A stretch of DNA of 64,000 nucleotides, from contig NZ_UETD01000005.1 of assembly GCF_900116855.1 (NCBI RefSeq), positions 62,001 through 126,000 on the forward strand, in the 5' to 3' direction. Source of the DNA: Ruminococcus flavefaciens (lineage in GTDB: Bacteria; Bacillota; Clostridia; Oscillospirales; Ruminococcaceae). Of the stretch, positions 1 through 8,247 are shown one piece after another. A program made the position numbers and the translations under genes. Under the pieces are notes generated by a model. That model ran no database searches. It worked only from the letters and a program-made list of their open reading frames with translations, and had not been told where the DNA came from. Numbering within the stretch: the first letter of the stretch is position 1; the number at the start of each line of letters is the position of its first letter.

Positions 1-801
1 GCCCATGGGAGCATACTTGCCCCAGATAGCGTCGGGAGAGATATGTGTGGGCAGGTCCTTTATCTCATAGAGGGTACGCTGACGGCAGTTGCAGTGTATG
101 AGCTTGTTGACGTTGCGCTCGGTGTAGTCGTTGATGTCAAAGGGAAGCTCGGGGTGTTCCTTCAGGTGCTTGTTGTAGTATATCATCTGCTCGCCGATAA
201 GGTCGTACTCCAGCTTGCGGTTGGGACATTTCGGGTTGCAGCAGGCGTTGGACAGGAACTCGATGCGGGGTCTGTCCTCCATGGGCACCTTTTCGAGGAT
301 ATCGAATTTATTGTTGAGGTCGTAGTCCATGACCACGATGCTGTAGTCCTTTTTCAGCTCATTGAGGAAGCCGTCCTCGGTGTCAAGGCGCTTGCAGGTA
401 GAGCTGGTCAGCTTGTAGTCGGGATAGGTCTTGCGGATATAGTCCTCCAGCAGGGGAGAGTTCACGATGACCTCGTTGAAACCGTTGTTGGCAAGCTCCA
501 TGACTCTGTTGCAGAAGGGGTCATAGAGGTGCTCCTCTTTCAGCACGGGGTTGGTAAAGGTAAATCTCAGGGGAATGCCAAGGTCATTGAAGGACTTGAT
601 GACGCCCTTGACGAAGCTCTCGTCGCACTGACCGCCGATGGTCCTGCCGCCGTTCCATAATGAGGGCGGGAACGCACCGTAGAATGAAGCTATCTCAACG
701 CCCTCGCGGAAGTAGTCGGGGCGGTTTTTCAGCATATGTGCAAAGACGAGATTGAAGCGGAAATGCTCCGTAAAATCAGGGAGATGAAATCTTACTCGCA
801 T
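1..801 (-). CDS. U32 peptidase-like protein, 3' end cut by the window edge
   Basis: This is a partial gene with 267 codons visible. It is a clear paralogue of the next gene upstream: both begin MRVRFHLPDF, share the block SSTCKRLDT and the cysteine cluster NACC(x3)C, and this copy reaches GKYAPMG where the paralogue has EKYVPMG. The ATG at 799-801 follows AAGGAGG with good spacing and lies 11 bases past the paralogue stop, so the pair is co-transcribed. Membership of the U32 TIM-barrel superfamily is inferred from the better preserved C-terminus of the complete paralogue. The substrate is unknown. The conserved cysteines could bind an iron-sulfur cluster, as in the U32-like UbiU/UbiV proteins, but that is inference. 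Confidence 0.75.
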   Translation of the reverse strand, partial: MRVRFHLPDFTEHFRFNLVFAHMLKNRPDYFREGVEIASFYGAFPPSLWNGGRTIGGQCDESFVKGVIKSFNDLGIPLRFTFTNPVLKEEHLYDPFCNRVMELANNGFNEVIVNSPLLEDYIRKTYPDYKLTSSTCKRLDTEDGFLNELKKDYSIVVMDYDLNNKFDILEKVPMEDRPRIEFLSNACCNPKCPNRKLEYDLIGEQMIYYNKHLKEHPELPFDINDYTERNVNKLIHCNCRQRTLYEIKDLPTHISPDAIWGKYAPMG

Positions 802-812
802 GATTATCCTCC

Positions 813-1757
813 TTACTTGAATGACAATGCGCCTGAATTCTCCATCGTTTTCAGCAGGGTGAACCTTGCCTCGTCGCGGCATTCGGGCTTTGCCATGTAG
901 TACATATATGTTTCCAGCACGTTTATGGGGCTTGCTGTCCTGCCCTCTATCTTGAACTGCTCAAAGCCCATGGGCACATACTTCTCCCAGATATCATCGG
1001 GGGAGATATGTGTGCGGAGGTTCCTTATCTCAAAGATACCTCTCTGTGAGTAGGGGCAGTCGCGGAAGTGGTCAGGGTCGTACTTCTCCACATTGAAGGG
1101 GAGATTGGGGTACTTCTTTATATGCTCGTTATAGGCTATCTGCTGGACGCCTATGGAGTGATAATGGGCGGAGCGTCTGGGACATCCCGGCTCACAGCAG
1201 GCATTTGAGAGGAACTCGATACGGGGTCTGTACTCCATGGGTATCTTCTCAAGGAGCTCGAAGCGGTTGTTCAGGTCGTAGTCCATTACAACTATATGGT
1301 AATCCTTTTCCAGCTCGCCCAGAAGCCCCTCGAGGGTATCAAGGCGCTTGCAGGTGGAGCTGGTAAGCTTGTAGTCGGGAAAGTTCCTGCGGATATAGTC
1401 CTCCAGTATGGGAGACATGACGATAGCCTCGTTGAGACCGTTGTTCGCCATATTCAGCACCATGTTGCAGAACGGGTCGCTGAGGTGCTTTTTCTCCAGT
1501 GCAGGGTTTGTGAATGTAAATCTCAGGGGTATGCCTCTCTCGTTGAAGGTCTTGATGACCTGCTTTACGAAAGTCTTGTCACAGACTCCTCCCTGAGTTC
1601 TGCCGCCGTTCCAGATAGATGGTGGGAATACGCCGTAGAATGGAGCTATCTCCACGCCCTCGCGGAAAAATTCGGGGCGGTGCTTCAGCATTTCCGCAAA
1701 GAGGAGATTGAGCTTGAAATTACCCGAAAAATCGGGAAGGTGGAAACGAACTCTCAT
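813..1757 (-). CDS. U32 peptidase-like TIM-barrel protein
   Basis: This 314-residue protein of unknown substrate has an AAGGAG site before ATG 1757. By eye it follows the U32 pattern: a barrel strand with a polar SSTCKR motif near residue 137, and near the C-terminus GFEQFKIEGR followed by an aromatic-rich helix, which matches the U32 signature around KIEGR. It has a cysteine cluster CCEPGC near residue 190 and a further Cys in FRDCPYSQRG. Classical U32 members act as peptidases or tRNA and quinone hydroxylation factors, several using an Fe-S cluster. It sits between hydE and a second paralogue, which hints at anaerobic or Fe-S-related metabolism. Superfamily placement is moderate; function is unassigned. 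Confidence 0.75.
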   Translation of the reverse strand: MRVRFHLPDFSGNFKLNLLFAEMLKHRPEFFREGVEIAPFYGVFPPSIWNGGRTQGGVCDKTFVKQVIKTFNERGIPLRFTFTNPALEKKHLSDPFCNMVLNMANNGLNEAIVMSPILEDYIRRNFPDYKLTSSTCKRLDTLEGLLGELEKDYHIVVMDYDLNNRFELLEKIPMEYRPRIEFLSNACCEPGCPRRSAHYHSIGVQQIAYNEHIKKYPNLPFNVEKYDPDHFRDCPYSQRGIFEIRNLRTHISPDDIWEKYVPMGFEQFKIEGRTASPINVLETYMYYMAKPECRDEARFTLLKTMENSGALSFK

Positions 1758-1810
1758 GTTTTATTCTCCTTGGATCGAAGTATATTTTTATTTTGTATAA
1801 AGCCTTGTCA

Positions 1811-1841
1811 GCAATAGGGCTGACAGCTGACGGCTAATGGC
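1811..1841. repeat. Single arm of 7-base repeats (AGCC type)
   Basis: Read on the minus strand, the gap between hydE and the U32-like gene holds units of the form AGCCATT, AGCCGTC, AGCTGTC and AGCCCTA, spaced exactly seven bases. The same unit type recurs at 14165, 22571 and 57311. No inverted partner arm is present here. The stretch ends at the hydE stop codon. Confidence 0.55.
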
Positions 1842-2876
1842 TTATATGCAGTCTCCGCGCTCGGCGGATACCTCATAGCCTGCGGACTCTATCCGTCTTT
1901 GCAGGCAGCCGCGGCATTCGGCGGCTTCTTCTCCCGTACATATCTTGTTGTCGTACAGGTCGTATTTCTTCCTCACCTTTACGGGCGAGAGATTGGGCAT
2001 AACGACGTTGCAGCCTGTTTTCAGCCCCAGCTCCCTGCCGTTGGGAGCGATAGTGCCGAGGGCAGTGGTGGCAGGCAGCAGCACCTTGGGGAACATTAGC
2101 CTGAGTATGCCCAGAAGTCTCAGGGTCAGTGCGAGAGTACCGCCGCTCTCCTCCGCAAAGGGAGTGTTATGGTGGGGCACAAAGGGACCTATGCCTATCA
2201 TCTGGGGGCGCAGCTCCTGAAGGAAGCGCAGGTCCGCGATAATGTGGTCTGTGGTCTGGTACGGAGCGCCCACCATGAAGCCTGCACCTACCTGATAGCC
2301 CAGCTCGCGGAGCTGAAAGAGACATTCCTTGCGGTGAGCAAGGCTCATCTCCGCAGGGTGGAGCTTTGAATACAGCTCCTCTGAGGCGGCTTCGTGGCGG
2401 AGCAGGTATCTGTCCGCACCTGCCTCCTTCATACGCTTGTAGCTGTCGTAAGAGCGCTCGCCCAGTGACAGTGTAACAGCGCAGTCCGGGTATTTTTCCT
2501 TTATTTCCGATATTACCGAGCACATGAAGTCATCGGTGAAGAAGCTGTCCTCGCCGCCCTGCATGACGAATGTACGGAAGCCCAGTCCGTAGCCGTTTTC
2601 GCAGCAGCTCATTATCTCCTCGCGGGAGAGGCGGTAGCGGTCAGCCTCTTTGTTGCTGCGGCGGATACCGCAGTAAAGGCAGTCATTCCTGCAATAGCTG
2701 GATACCTCGATAAGGCCTCTGAGAAAGACCTTTTTTCCGTAGCTTTTCTGTCTTGTCTCATCGGCATATCTGCGGAGAAGCTCCGCAGTCTCGCTGTTGT
2801 CGGTCTCAATGAGAGCTTTCAGCTCGCTGTCGGAGAGGTCTCCTGTATTGTAAAGTTTTTCGGCAAGTTCCGTCAT
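1842..2876 (-). CDS. hydE: [FeFe]-hydrogenase H-cluster radical SAM maturase HydE
   Basis: HydE is a radical SAM enzyme that helps build the dithiolate-bridged diiron subcluster of [FeFe]-hydrogenase together with HydG and HydF. The radical SAM cluster motif CRNDCLYC is at residues 62-69, followed by GGE near 109 and a full barrel, 344 residues in all, the usual length. Three C-terminal cysteines (313, 321, 324) have the +8 and +3 spacing of the accessory Fe-S cluster known in Thermotoga HydE, so this copy seems to keep that optional cluster. The gene starts one base after the nadA stop, so translation is probably coupled to nadA. HydG, HydF and the hydrogenase are not in this window. Confidence 0.93.
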   Translation of the reverse strand: MTELAEKLYNTGDLSDSELKALIETDNSETAELLRRYADETRQKSYGKKVFLRGLIEVSSYCRNDCLYCGIRRSNKEADRYRLSREEIMSCCENGYGLGFRTFVMQGGEDSFFTDDFMCSVISEIKEKYPDCAVTLSLGERSYDSYKRMKEAGADRYLLRHEAASEELYSKLHPAEMSLAHRKECLFQLRELGYQVGAGFMVGAPYQTTDHIIADLRFLQELRPQMIGIGPFVPHHNTPFAEESGGTLALTLRLLGILRLMFPKVLLPATTALGTIAPNGRELGLKTGCNVVMPNLSPVKVRKKYDLYDNKICTGEEAAECRGCLQRRIESAGYEVSAERGDCI

Positions 2877-2877
2877 A

Positions 2878-3810
2878 TCAGCCGCCCAGCCTTATCATTT
2901 CATCTATGCACTTTCTCGCCTGAGCGATGAGCTCATCGTCCATGAGTATCTCGAAAGCGTCGCCGTCTCCGCCGCCGATACCGACGAGAGTATTGTAGAT
3001 ATCGGGGAGGGTGGTGAGCTTCATGTTGTGACAGACAAGGTCACGGCTGACGGGATAGAATTTCTTTCCGGGGCAGTCATACTGCAAGTGCTCCACGATG
3101 GAATTTTCCGTGCCGATGATGAACTCCTTCTTATCGGACTTCTTTGCGTAGTCCATGATACCAGTAGTCGAGCCCACATAGTCAGCCAGCTCTACCACCT
3201 TGGGAGTACACTCGGGATGTACGAGGAAAAGCGCATCGGGGTGCTCCTCCTTTGCAGCCAGTACCTCCTTGACTGTTATCCTTGCATGAGTGGGGCAGCC
3301 GCCCTGCAGGAGCTTGATATCCTTTTCGGGGCACTGCTTCTTTATATAGTCTCCCAGATTGCAGTCGGGGATGAAAAGTATCTTGTCGGTGTCAAGAGCT
3401 CTCACGATACGCAGAGCGCTTGACGAGGTAACGCAGACGTCGCAAACGGTCTTTAATGCAGCAGTGGTGTTGATGTAAGCCACAACAGTGCGGTCAGGCT
3501 CCATTTCGCGGACAGCGCTTATCATTTCCCTGTCCATCTGCTCAGCCATAGGGCAGCCTGCGTGCCTGTTGGAAAGGAATACACGCTTCTGCGGCGAGAG
3601 CATTTTTGCGGTCTCAGCCATGAAGTGAACTCCGCAGAAAAGGATATTTTCCTCAGCGATATTCTTTGCGTCAACACTGAGCTTATAGCTGTCACCCACG
3701 AAGTCTGCGATCTCGCATATCTCTCTTGCCTGATAGCAGTGTGCGAGGATGGCGGTATTTGTCTCTTTTTTGAGTTTTATGATACTGTCCTGCAGTTCAC
3801 GAACGTTCAT
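2878..3810 (-). CDS. nadA: Quinolinate synthase A
   Basis: NadA condenses iminoaspartate with dihydroxyacetone phosphate to give quinolinate, the precursor of NAD. The protein has 310 residues, as in the short NadA class. Three cysteines spaced like the 4Fe-4S ligands of the family are visible: Cys86 (HAGCPM), Cys172 (GGCPTH) and Cys260 (LVCHN). HPEC near 198-201 and GSTTG near 213 are also family hallmarks. The start has AAAGGAAG upstream. Unlike many Firmicutes, no nadB or nadC is adjacent; the gene is instead followed by hydE. A sigma-A promoter lies 60 bases upstream. No NAD-repressor operator was recognised. Confidence 0.95.
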   Translation of the reverse strand: MNVRELQDSIIKLKKETNTAILAHCYQAREICEIADFVGDSYKLSVDAKNIAEENILFCGVHFMAETAKMLSPQKRVFLSNRHAGCPMAEQMDREMISAVREMEPDRTVVAYINTTAALKTVCDVCVTSSSALRIVRALDTDKILFIPDCNLGDYIKKQCPEKDIKLLQGGCPTHARITVKEVLAAKEEHPDALFLVHPECTPKVVELADYVGSTTGIMDYAKKSDKKEFIIGTENSIVEHLQYDCPGKKFYPVSRDLVCHNMKLTTLPDIYNTLVGIGGGDGDAFEILMDDELIAQARKCIDEMIRLGG

Positions 3811-3871
3811 GATAATACTTCCTTTCGGTCTTAGGCATCAGACTTGAAATTATAATTTGCCTATTTTATCA

Positions 3872-3900
3872 ATTATACCACATATGTTATAATATTTCAA
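3872..3900 (-). promoter_or_regulatory. Sigma-A promoter of nadA-hydE
   Basis: On the minus strand TTGAAA and TATAAT are separated by exactly 17 bases. The -10 box lies about 60 bases upstream of the nadA start. Confidence 0.75.
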
Positions 3901-4052
3901 GCCATAACGGAGAGTTGTCAGTGAAAAGTGCATAGTCCCGAAAAAACACAGCGGATATGACTGCTATGCTCATACAGCAGCTTTACACGCGATATCAAGG
4001 GAGCCCTTTTGAAAAGCGCTTCCTTTGATTCCTTTCTGAGGACTCTGTTTTG

Positions 4053-4124
4053 TTTTTATCAGGACAGGGCGCTTGATAATATATGCCTTTTTATTATATT
4101 TAAGGCGCCCTGTCCTGATAAAAA
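4053..4124. repeat. Long inverted repeat, 22-bp arms
   Basis: The arm beginning TTTTTATCAGGACAGGGCGC at 4053-4074 is matched by its reverse complement at 4102-4124 with a single extra G. The spacer is AT-rich. It could act as a bidirectional terminator because both outer ends are T/A runs. Its length and perfection also fit a small dispersed intergenic element. Confidence 0.7.
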
Positions 4125-4151
4125 CCAGCCAAAAGTCTTTGGAAAAGGGGT

Positions 4152-4190
4152 TCGGGGGAAGAACCTTTCCTCAGAAAGGTTTTCCCCCGA
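4152..4190. repeat. Second inverted repeat, CGGGGGAA arms
   Basis: The arm starting TCGGGGGAAGAACCTTTC (4152-4169) pairs with 4174-4190 across a CTCA loop, with one bulged base. It directly follows the 4053-4124 hairpin, and the two may form one composite element. I believe similar G-rich hairpins recur between genes in Clostridia, but that is from memory and not checked. Confidence 0.6.
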
Positions 4191-4250
4191 TAGTTGCATA
4201 TAAACTGTTATATAAGCACTGCGGTCATATCCGCTGTGGTTATTTACACA

Positions 4251-4628
4251 TCAGAGCTCGCTCTCTGCGATAACTTCAACTTCCACAAGAACGCCCTTGG
4301 GGAGAGTTTTTACCGCAACGCAGCTTCTTGCAGGAAGGGAAGTAAAGTACCTTCCGTAGATCTCGTTGAATGCGGCAAAATCGTTCATATCCGCAAGAAA
4401 GCAGGTAGTCTTTACCGCCTTTTCAAAGGACGAGCCCGAGGTGGCGAGTACAGCGCCGAGGTTTTTCATTACCTGTTCTGTCTGCTCCTCGATAGTTGTG
4501 CCCTTTACGGTGTTGGTGAGCGGATCAATGGCTATCTGACCGCTGGTGTAGACCATTCCTCGCGAAACGATCGCCTGTGAATAGGGGCCTACTGCGGCAG
4601 GAGCCTTTTCTGTGTGTATCTTTATCAT
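4251..4628 (-). CDS. ridA: RidA/YjgF-family enamine/imine deaminase
   Basis: RidA hydrolyses reactive enamine and imine intermediates (for example 2-aminoacrylate) made by PLP enzymes. It is a small cytosolic protein that forms trimers. The 125-residue sequence has the family pattern: GPYSQAI near residue 14, SGQIAIDP, and the C-terminal CVAVKTLPKG with the conserved Arg in PARSCVAV. I chose ATG 4628 because GGAGG lies 8 bases before it. An in-frame ATG 15 bases earlier overlaps that same ribosome binding site and is unlikely. It lies 69 bases after the lipoprotein gene on the same strand and may share its transcript. Confidence 0.93.
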   Translation of the reverse strand: MIKIHTEKAPAAVGPYSQAIVSRGMVYTSGQIAIDPLTNTVKGTTIEEQTEQVMKNLGAVLATSGSSFEKAVKTTCFLADMNDFAAFNEIYGRYFTSLPARSCVAVKTLPKGVLVEVEVIAESEL

Positions 4629-4697
4629 AGTTTTTTCCTCCATAGAGGATCATATCAGTTTAGTCACCGACGTAAGTACGGGTACACTGTTTGGCTC

Positions 4698-5402
4698 TCA
4701 TTCATCGTCAGAGCTGAGATCCCAGTCATCGTCGCTGTCGTCGTCGTCATCCCAGTCCCAGTCCCAGTCGCTCTTTTCGCCTTCATCTATTCCGACATAG
4801 CCGAAATAGTCCTCGTCGCCCTTCTGTGTCAGAAGCACATTATACTGAGTATAGGGAACGTCCACATCGTTGACGGTCATATGAGACACCTGCACTACAA
4901 GTGCGCAAGGACCCTCATAGTCCTTATCAGACACCTTTGAGGAATTGCGGTAGCTTTCCATATCAAAGCCGCTGCCCTCGATACTGAAAACAGTGTCCTC
5001 GTCGTCCATGCCCTCGGCAGCGAGCTTGTAGTCCTTGCCGTAGATGTGGAGAACGCCGTCCTCAGAGATGCTTACGGGATCGTCCTTGTATGTTTCCTCG
5101 AGCTTCTTGGGATCAAGCTCCTCGGGTACATCGCCCATGGTCATATAGCCGTTGAGGTGATAAGCACCTGCGAGATCCTTGAGCTCAACGGGTTCGGCGT
5201 TTTCTGCTGATGATCCTTTTTCTTCTTTTTCGTTTTTGCCAGCCTCAGTCTCCTCCGCAGCGGTGGTATCGTCTGCGGCAGCAGTTGTTTCTGCCTTTGA
5301 TGACTTGGTCTCCTTTTCGGAGTCCTTGCTCTTGTCAGCGCTGCACCCCACGAGCGCTGCTGCGAAAACTAATGCTGAAAGTCCCAATAATCCTTTTTTC
5401 AT
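4698..5402 (-). CDS. Lipoprotein with highly acidic C-terminal tail
   Basis: I do not recognise a family for this 234-residue protein. It has a lipoprotein signal peptide: MKKGLLGLSALVF followed by the lipobox LVGC with the lipidated Cys at 20. Next is a Lys/Glu/Thr/Ala-rich low-complexity linker (about residues 22-70), then a mixed-composition domain of roughly 130 residues beginning PVELKDLAGAYHL. The tail is extremely acidic, built of DWDWD and runs of Asp/Ser. It is expected to be anchored to the outer face of the membrane with the linker crossing the wall. The domain resembles small beta-barrel secreted modules only in general character. Confidence 0.8.
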   Translation of the reverse strand: MKKGLLGLSALVFAAALVGCSADKSKDSEKETKSSKAETTAAADDTTAAEETEAGKNEKEEKGSSAENAEPVELKDLAGAYHLNGYMTMGDVPEELDPKKLEETYKDDPVSISEDGVLHIYGKDYKLAAEGMDDEDTVFSIEGSGFDMESYRNSSKVSDKDYEGPCALVVQVSHMTVNDVDVPYTQYNVLLTQKGDEDYFGYVGIDEGEKSDWDWDWDDDDDSDDDWDLSSDDE

Positions 5403-5461
5403 TTTTACCTCCTGATATTTCTGCGATATAAAAAATATATACGCAAATAATTTATGTATAT

Positions 5462-5490
5462 ATAATAATATTTTTGACGCAGAATGTCAA
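5462..5490 (-). promoter_or_regulatory. Sigma-A promoter of the lipoprotein gene
   Basis: On the minus strand TTGACA (5485-5490) and TATTAT (5462-5467) are separated by 17 bases, 60 bases upstream of the lipoprotein start. Confidence 0.7.
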
Positions 5491-5539
5491 TGAGGAAATT
5501 TTAAATTTTTTATGAAGTTCATATGAACTTATCATAGGT

Positions 5540-6613
5540 TTATATAACCTTTAATATAGCTTCCGTCATCTCGGTACAGCTAAGGGGCTGATCCTTGTCG
5601 CTTCCCATGAGGTCGGCAGTCCTGAGACCTGCATCAAGCACCTTATCTACGGCGTTTTCGATGGTCTCAGCCTCCTTTATGAGACCGAATGAATACCTGA
5701 GCATCATAGCTCCCGAAAGGATGGTGGCAATGGGGTTAGCCATGTTCTTTCCTGCGATATCAGGGGCAGAACCGTGTATGGGCTCATAGAGGCCGCGCTT
5801 TGAAGCGCCCAGTGACGCAGAAGCCAGCATTCCTATGGAGCCTGTGATCTGCGAGGCTTCATCTGAAAGTATATCTCCGAACATATTGGAGGTGACTATC
5901 ACATCGAACTGCTTAGGGTCGCGTACCAGCTGCATAGCGGCATTGTCCACGAACATATCCTTGTATTCCACCTCGGGGTACTGCTCCGACAGCTCATGCA
6001 TGGTCCTGCGCCAGAGCCGTGAGGACTCCAGAACATTTGCCTTATCCACGCTGCAAAGTCGCTTGCTGCGCTTCATAGCTGCTTCAAAGGCGACCTTGCC
6101 GATACGTTCTATCTCGGTGACGCTGTAAGCCTCGGTGTCGAAAGCCTCCTGACCGTACTTTCCCTCGCGGTAGCCGCGGTCGCCGAAGTAGATGCCTCCC
6201 GTGAGCTCACGTACTATCATTATATCAAAGCCGTCACCCACTATCTCGTCCTTCAGGGGAGAAGCTCCGCGGAGAGCAGGGTAGAGCTTTGCAGGGCGCA
6301 GGTTGGTGAACAGTCCCATAGCCGAGCGAATGCCCAGCAGAGCCTTTTCGGGACGCTTGTCTCCGGGCTGGTCGTCCCACTTGGGACCGCCCACGGCTCC
6401 CAGAATGACGCTGTCCGAAGCGAGACAGCCGTCCACGGTCTCCTGAGGGAGTGGGATACCTGTCTCATCAATGGCGCAGCCGCCGATGAGGTAGGGTGTA
6501 AAGGTGAATTTATGTCCGAACTTTTCTGCTGTCTTTTCAAGGACTGCCACGGCGCTGTCCACAATCTCGGGACCTATGCCGTCGCCCTTTAGCAATGCTA
6601 TTTTCAGTTCCAT
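5540..6613 (-). CDS. leuB: 3-Isopropylmalate dehydrogenase
   Basis: LeuB oxidises and decarboxylates 3-isopropylmalate to 2-oxoisocaproate with NAD, the last committed step of leucine synthesis before transamination. The 357-residue protein has the family's GDGIGPEI at the N-terminus, [16 protein letters not shown], the [10 protein letters not shown] loop, and the metal and NAD region [16 protein letters not shown] with [20 protein letters not shown] precedes the start. It is the distal leu gene of the block, split from leuC-leuD by a Nudix gene and a YhfC-type gene. Two small palindromes lie just past the stop codon (one at 5514-5529) and may end the transcript. Confidence 0.97.
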   Translation of the reverse strand: MELKIALLKGDGIGPEIVDSAVAVLEKTAEKFGHKFTFTPYLIGGCAIDETGIPLPQETVDGCLASDSVILGAVGGPKWDDQPGDKRPEKALLGIRSAMGLFTNLRPAKLYPALRGASPLKDEIVGDGFDIMIVRELTGGIYFGDRGYREGKYGQEAFDTEAYSVTEIERIGKVAFEAAMKRSKRLCSVDKANVLESSRLWRRTMHELSEQYPEVEYKDMFVDNAAMQLVRDPKQFDVIVTSNMFGDILSDEASQITGSIGMLASASLGASKRGLYEPIHGSAPDIAGKNMANPIATILSGAMMLRYSFGLIKEAETIENAVDKVLDAGLRTADLMGSDKDQPLSCTEMTEAILKVI

Positions 6614-6670
6614 AATTACTCCTTTCGATCAATGTGAGATTGCAGTGCCGCGCAGAACACGCACTGCACA

Positions 6671-7327
6671 CTATATATATGTTTCATGCTCATAGGAGGC
6701 TCCCATTGCCTTGTAGCAGCGGTATGCGGCATAGCATATGCCTGTGGTCAGGAACAGACGAATCGCCATTGAAACAGGCATTATAAACACCGCTCCCGTG
6801 AAATTGCCCAGAAAGTGCAGAAATACCGCTAATGGAAGCATTATGAGAGACTTGTTCATCTGTATGCCGTAGAATATGAGCACAGTCACGCCGATACAGA
6901 AAGCCGCGCCTTCGATGAAGCCAAACAAATTCACGGGAAAGATATCCGCGGCTGCCCTGCCTGTGCCGATAAGGTTCAGGCAGGCAAATCCCGAGCTTAT
7001 GCTCTCGAAGGAGCCGTGTCCTATTGCGTAGGTGACTGCGTCCCTGCGGTGGTCGTATGAACTGAGGAGCCAGCGAAGCACAGCAAACTTGCTGCCCTCC
7101 TCGAATATGCCGTACAGCAGAGCCTGCTGCAAATAGAATGAGAGATGGTCGCTGCGGTCAAAGCCTGCGCGTATTGCTCCTGCCACAATAAATACGGGTA
7201 AGCACACCGCAAGTGCGGCAGGTGCGGGGAGTATCCGTGCCCCTGTCCTTTTGTGCCAGAATATCAGCAGCAGAAGCGGTCCCAGCAGATTTGTAAGTCC
7301 TGCCAGAAGGCAGCTCAGGTCAGTCAT
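6671..7327 (-). CDS. YhfC-family integral membrane protein, putative intramembrane metalloprotease
   Basis: The 218-residue protein is very hydrophobic, with about six membrane segments. It keeps the motifs expected of the YhfC/PrsW-type CPBP-like group: adjacent glutamates Glu76-Glu77 in GIFEEGSKF, and a second-segment motif with His104 and Glu108 in GHGSFES. These are candidate zinc ligands in the membrane. ATG 7327 is chosen because AAAGGAG lies 8 bases before it; it overlaps the end of the upstream Nudix gene, indicating translational coupling. Its position inside a leucine operon is unexpected. Family assignment is from motif pattern, and protease activity is inferred. Confidence 0.75.
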   Translation of the reverse strand: MTDLSCLLAGLTNLLGPLLLLIFWHKRTGARILPAPAALAVCLPVFIVAGAIRAGFDRSDHLSFYLQQALLYGIFEEGSKFAVLRWLLSSYDHRRDAVTYAIGHGSFESISSGFACLNLIGTGRAAADIFPVNLFGFIEGAAFCIGVTVLIFYGIQMNKSLIMLPLAVFLHFLGNFTGAVFIMPVSMAIRLFLTTGICYAAYRCYKAMGASYEHETYI

Positions 7328-7745
7328 GATAGTCTCCTTTGCTGAGGATGTCAAATACCTTATTCTTCTCGAGATCGCTGATTATCTCAGCAGGAAGCAG
7401 GGAACGGCACTGCTGTTCGTCAGCCCACACAAAAGAGCTGTGTTCAAAGCTCAGCCTTACGTCTTCTTCATCTGTTTCGCACAGATACGCTATGATAAGA
7501 TCGGGGACCTCATGGTGTAAGAGCGCAATATAAGCGATATTGCCTATCCTTATATCCCCAATGCCTGTTTCTTCCCTGACCTCTCGCTTTGCTGCTTCCT
7601 CGGGAGTCTCTCCGCTTTCGACACTGCCGCCTGCATTTTCCCATGTATCTGCGCCCGTGTCATCGTTTTCACTGCGCCTGACAAGGAGAAAGCGGTTCAG
7701 CTTTTTATTGTGGATTATACATTTTACGATTATCTTTGCTGTCAT
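7320..7745 (-). CDS. Nudix hydrolase
   Basis: This 141-residue protein carries a complete Nudix box at residues 40-62: G-x5-E-x7-REVREETGI, so the metal-binding glutamates are intact. Nudix enzymes hydrolyse nucleoside diphosphates linked to another group, and the true substrate cannot be read from the box. The N-terminus (TAKIIVKCIIHN) resembles MutT-like and ADP-ribose pyrophosphatase-like members. It sits 10 bases after leuD and overlaps the YhfC-like gene by 8 bases, so it is part of the leu operon transcript. A housekeeping or cofactor-related role is possible, with nothing to favour one substrate. Confidence 0.88.
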   Translation of the reverse strand: MTAKIIVKCIIHNKKLNRFLLVRRSENDDTGADTWENAGGSVESGETPEEAAKREVREETGIGDIRIGNIAYIALLHHEVPDLIIAYLCETDEEDVRLSFEHSSFVWADEQQCRSLLPAEIISDLEKNKVFDILSKGDYHD

Positions 7746-7755
7746 TTCCTGCGCC

Positions 7756-8247
7756 TCAGAAAGCCTCGTTGACGATAGCCTGCATAAGTCCGCCGTTTTC
7801 GATTATCTTCTGTACGAACTCGGGGAATGGAGCGGTCTTGTACTCCTTACCTGTAGTTATATTGCGGATAATGCCGTTGTCGAGGTCGGCTTCCACGGTG
7901 TCTCCCTCGGAGATCTCCTCAGCAGCCGCAGGACATTCCACGATGGCAAGTCCTATGTTTATGGCGTTGCGGTAGAATATACGGGCGAAGCTCTTTGCGA
8001 TGACCAGTGAGACTCCGCTTGCCTTTATGGCTATGGGAGCGTGCTCACGGGAGGAGCCGCAGCCGAAATTCTGACCTGCGGTGATGATGTCACCCTGCTT
8101 TACGCGGCTGACGAAGGTCTTGTCAAGGTCCTCCATGCAGTGGCTCGCCAGCTCCTTGTGGTCGCTGGTATTGAGGTAACGTGCAGGGATAATAACGTCT
8201 GTGTCCACGTTGTCGCCGTACTTTATAACGCTTCCTGTGTATTTCAT
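7756..8247 (-). CDS. leuD: 3-Isopropylmalate dehydratase small subunit
   Basis: LeuD supplies the swivelling domain of isopropylmalate isomerase and forms a heterodimer with LeuC. The 163-residue sequence begins [25 protein letters not shown] and contains [11 protein letters not shown], the substrate-recognition loop, then the [14 protein letters not shown] block. These are diagnostic of the prokaryotic short LeuD. The start at 8247 overlaps the leuC stop as ATGA and has GGAGG upstream inside leuC. A longer in-frame reading toward 8427 exists only because leuC is open in that frame and has no homology. Confidence 0.96.
   Translation of the reverse strand: MKYTGSVIKYGDNVDTDVIIPARYLNTSDHKELASHCMEDLDKTFVSRVKQGDIITAGQNFGCGSSREHAPIAIKASGVSLVIAKSFARIFYRNAINIGLAIVECPAAAEEISEGDTVEADLDNGIIRNITTGKEYKTAPFPEFVQKIIENGGLMQAIVNEAF

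Larger units (their letters stand above)
3901..4250. other. Non-coding interval between ridA and nadA
   Basis: No gene was found in this stretch. Its first 150 bases show nothing recognisable beyond low-complexity sequence. The rest contains two long inverted repeats, listed separately. It is an intergenic region at the end of the lipoprotein-ridA transcript and upstream of the nadA promoter. Confidence 0.6.
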
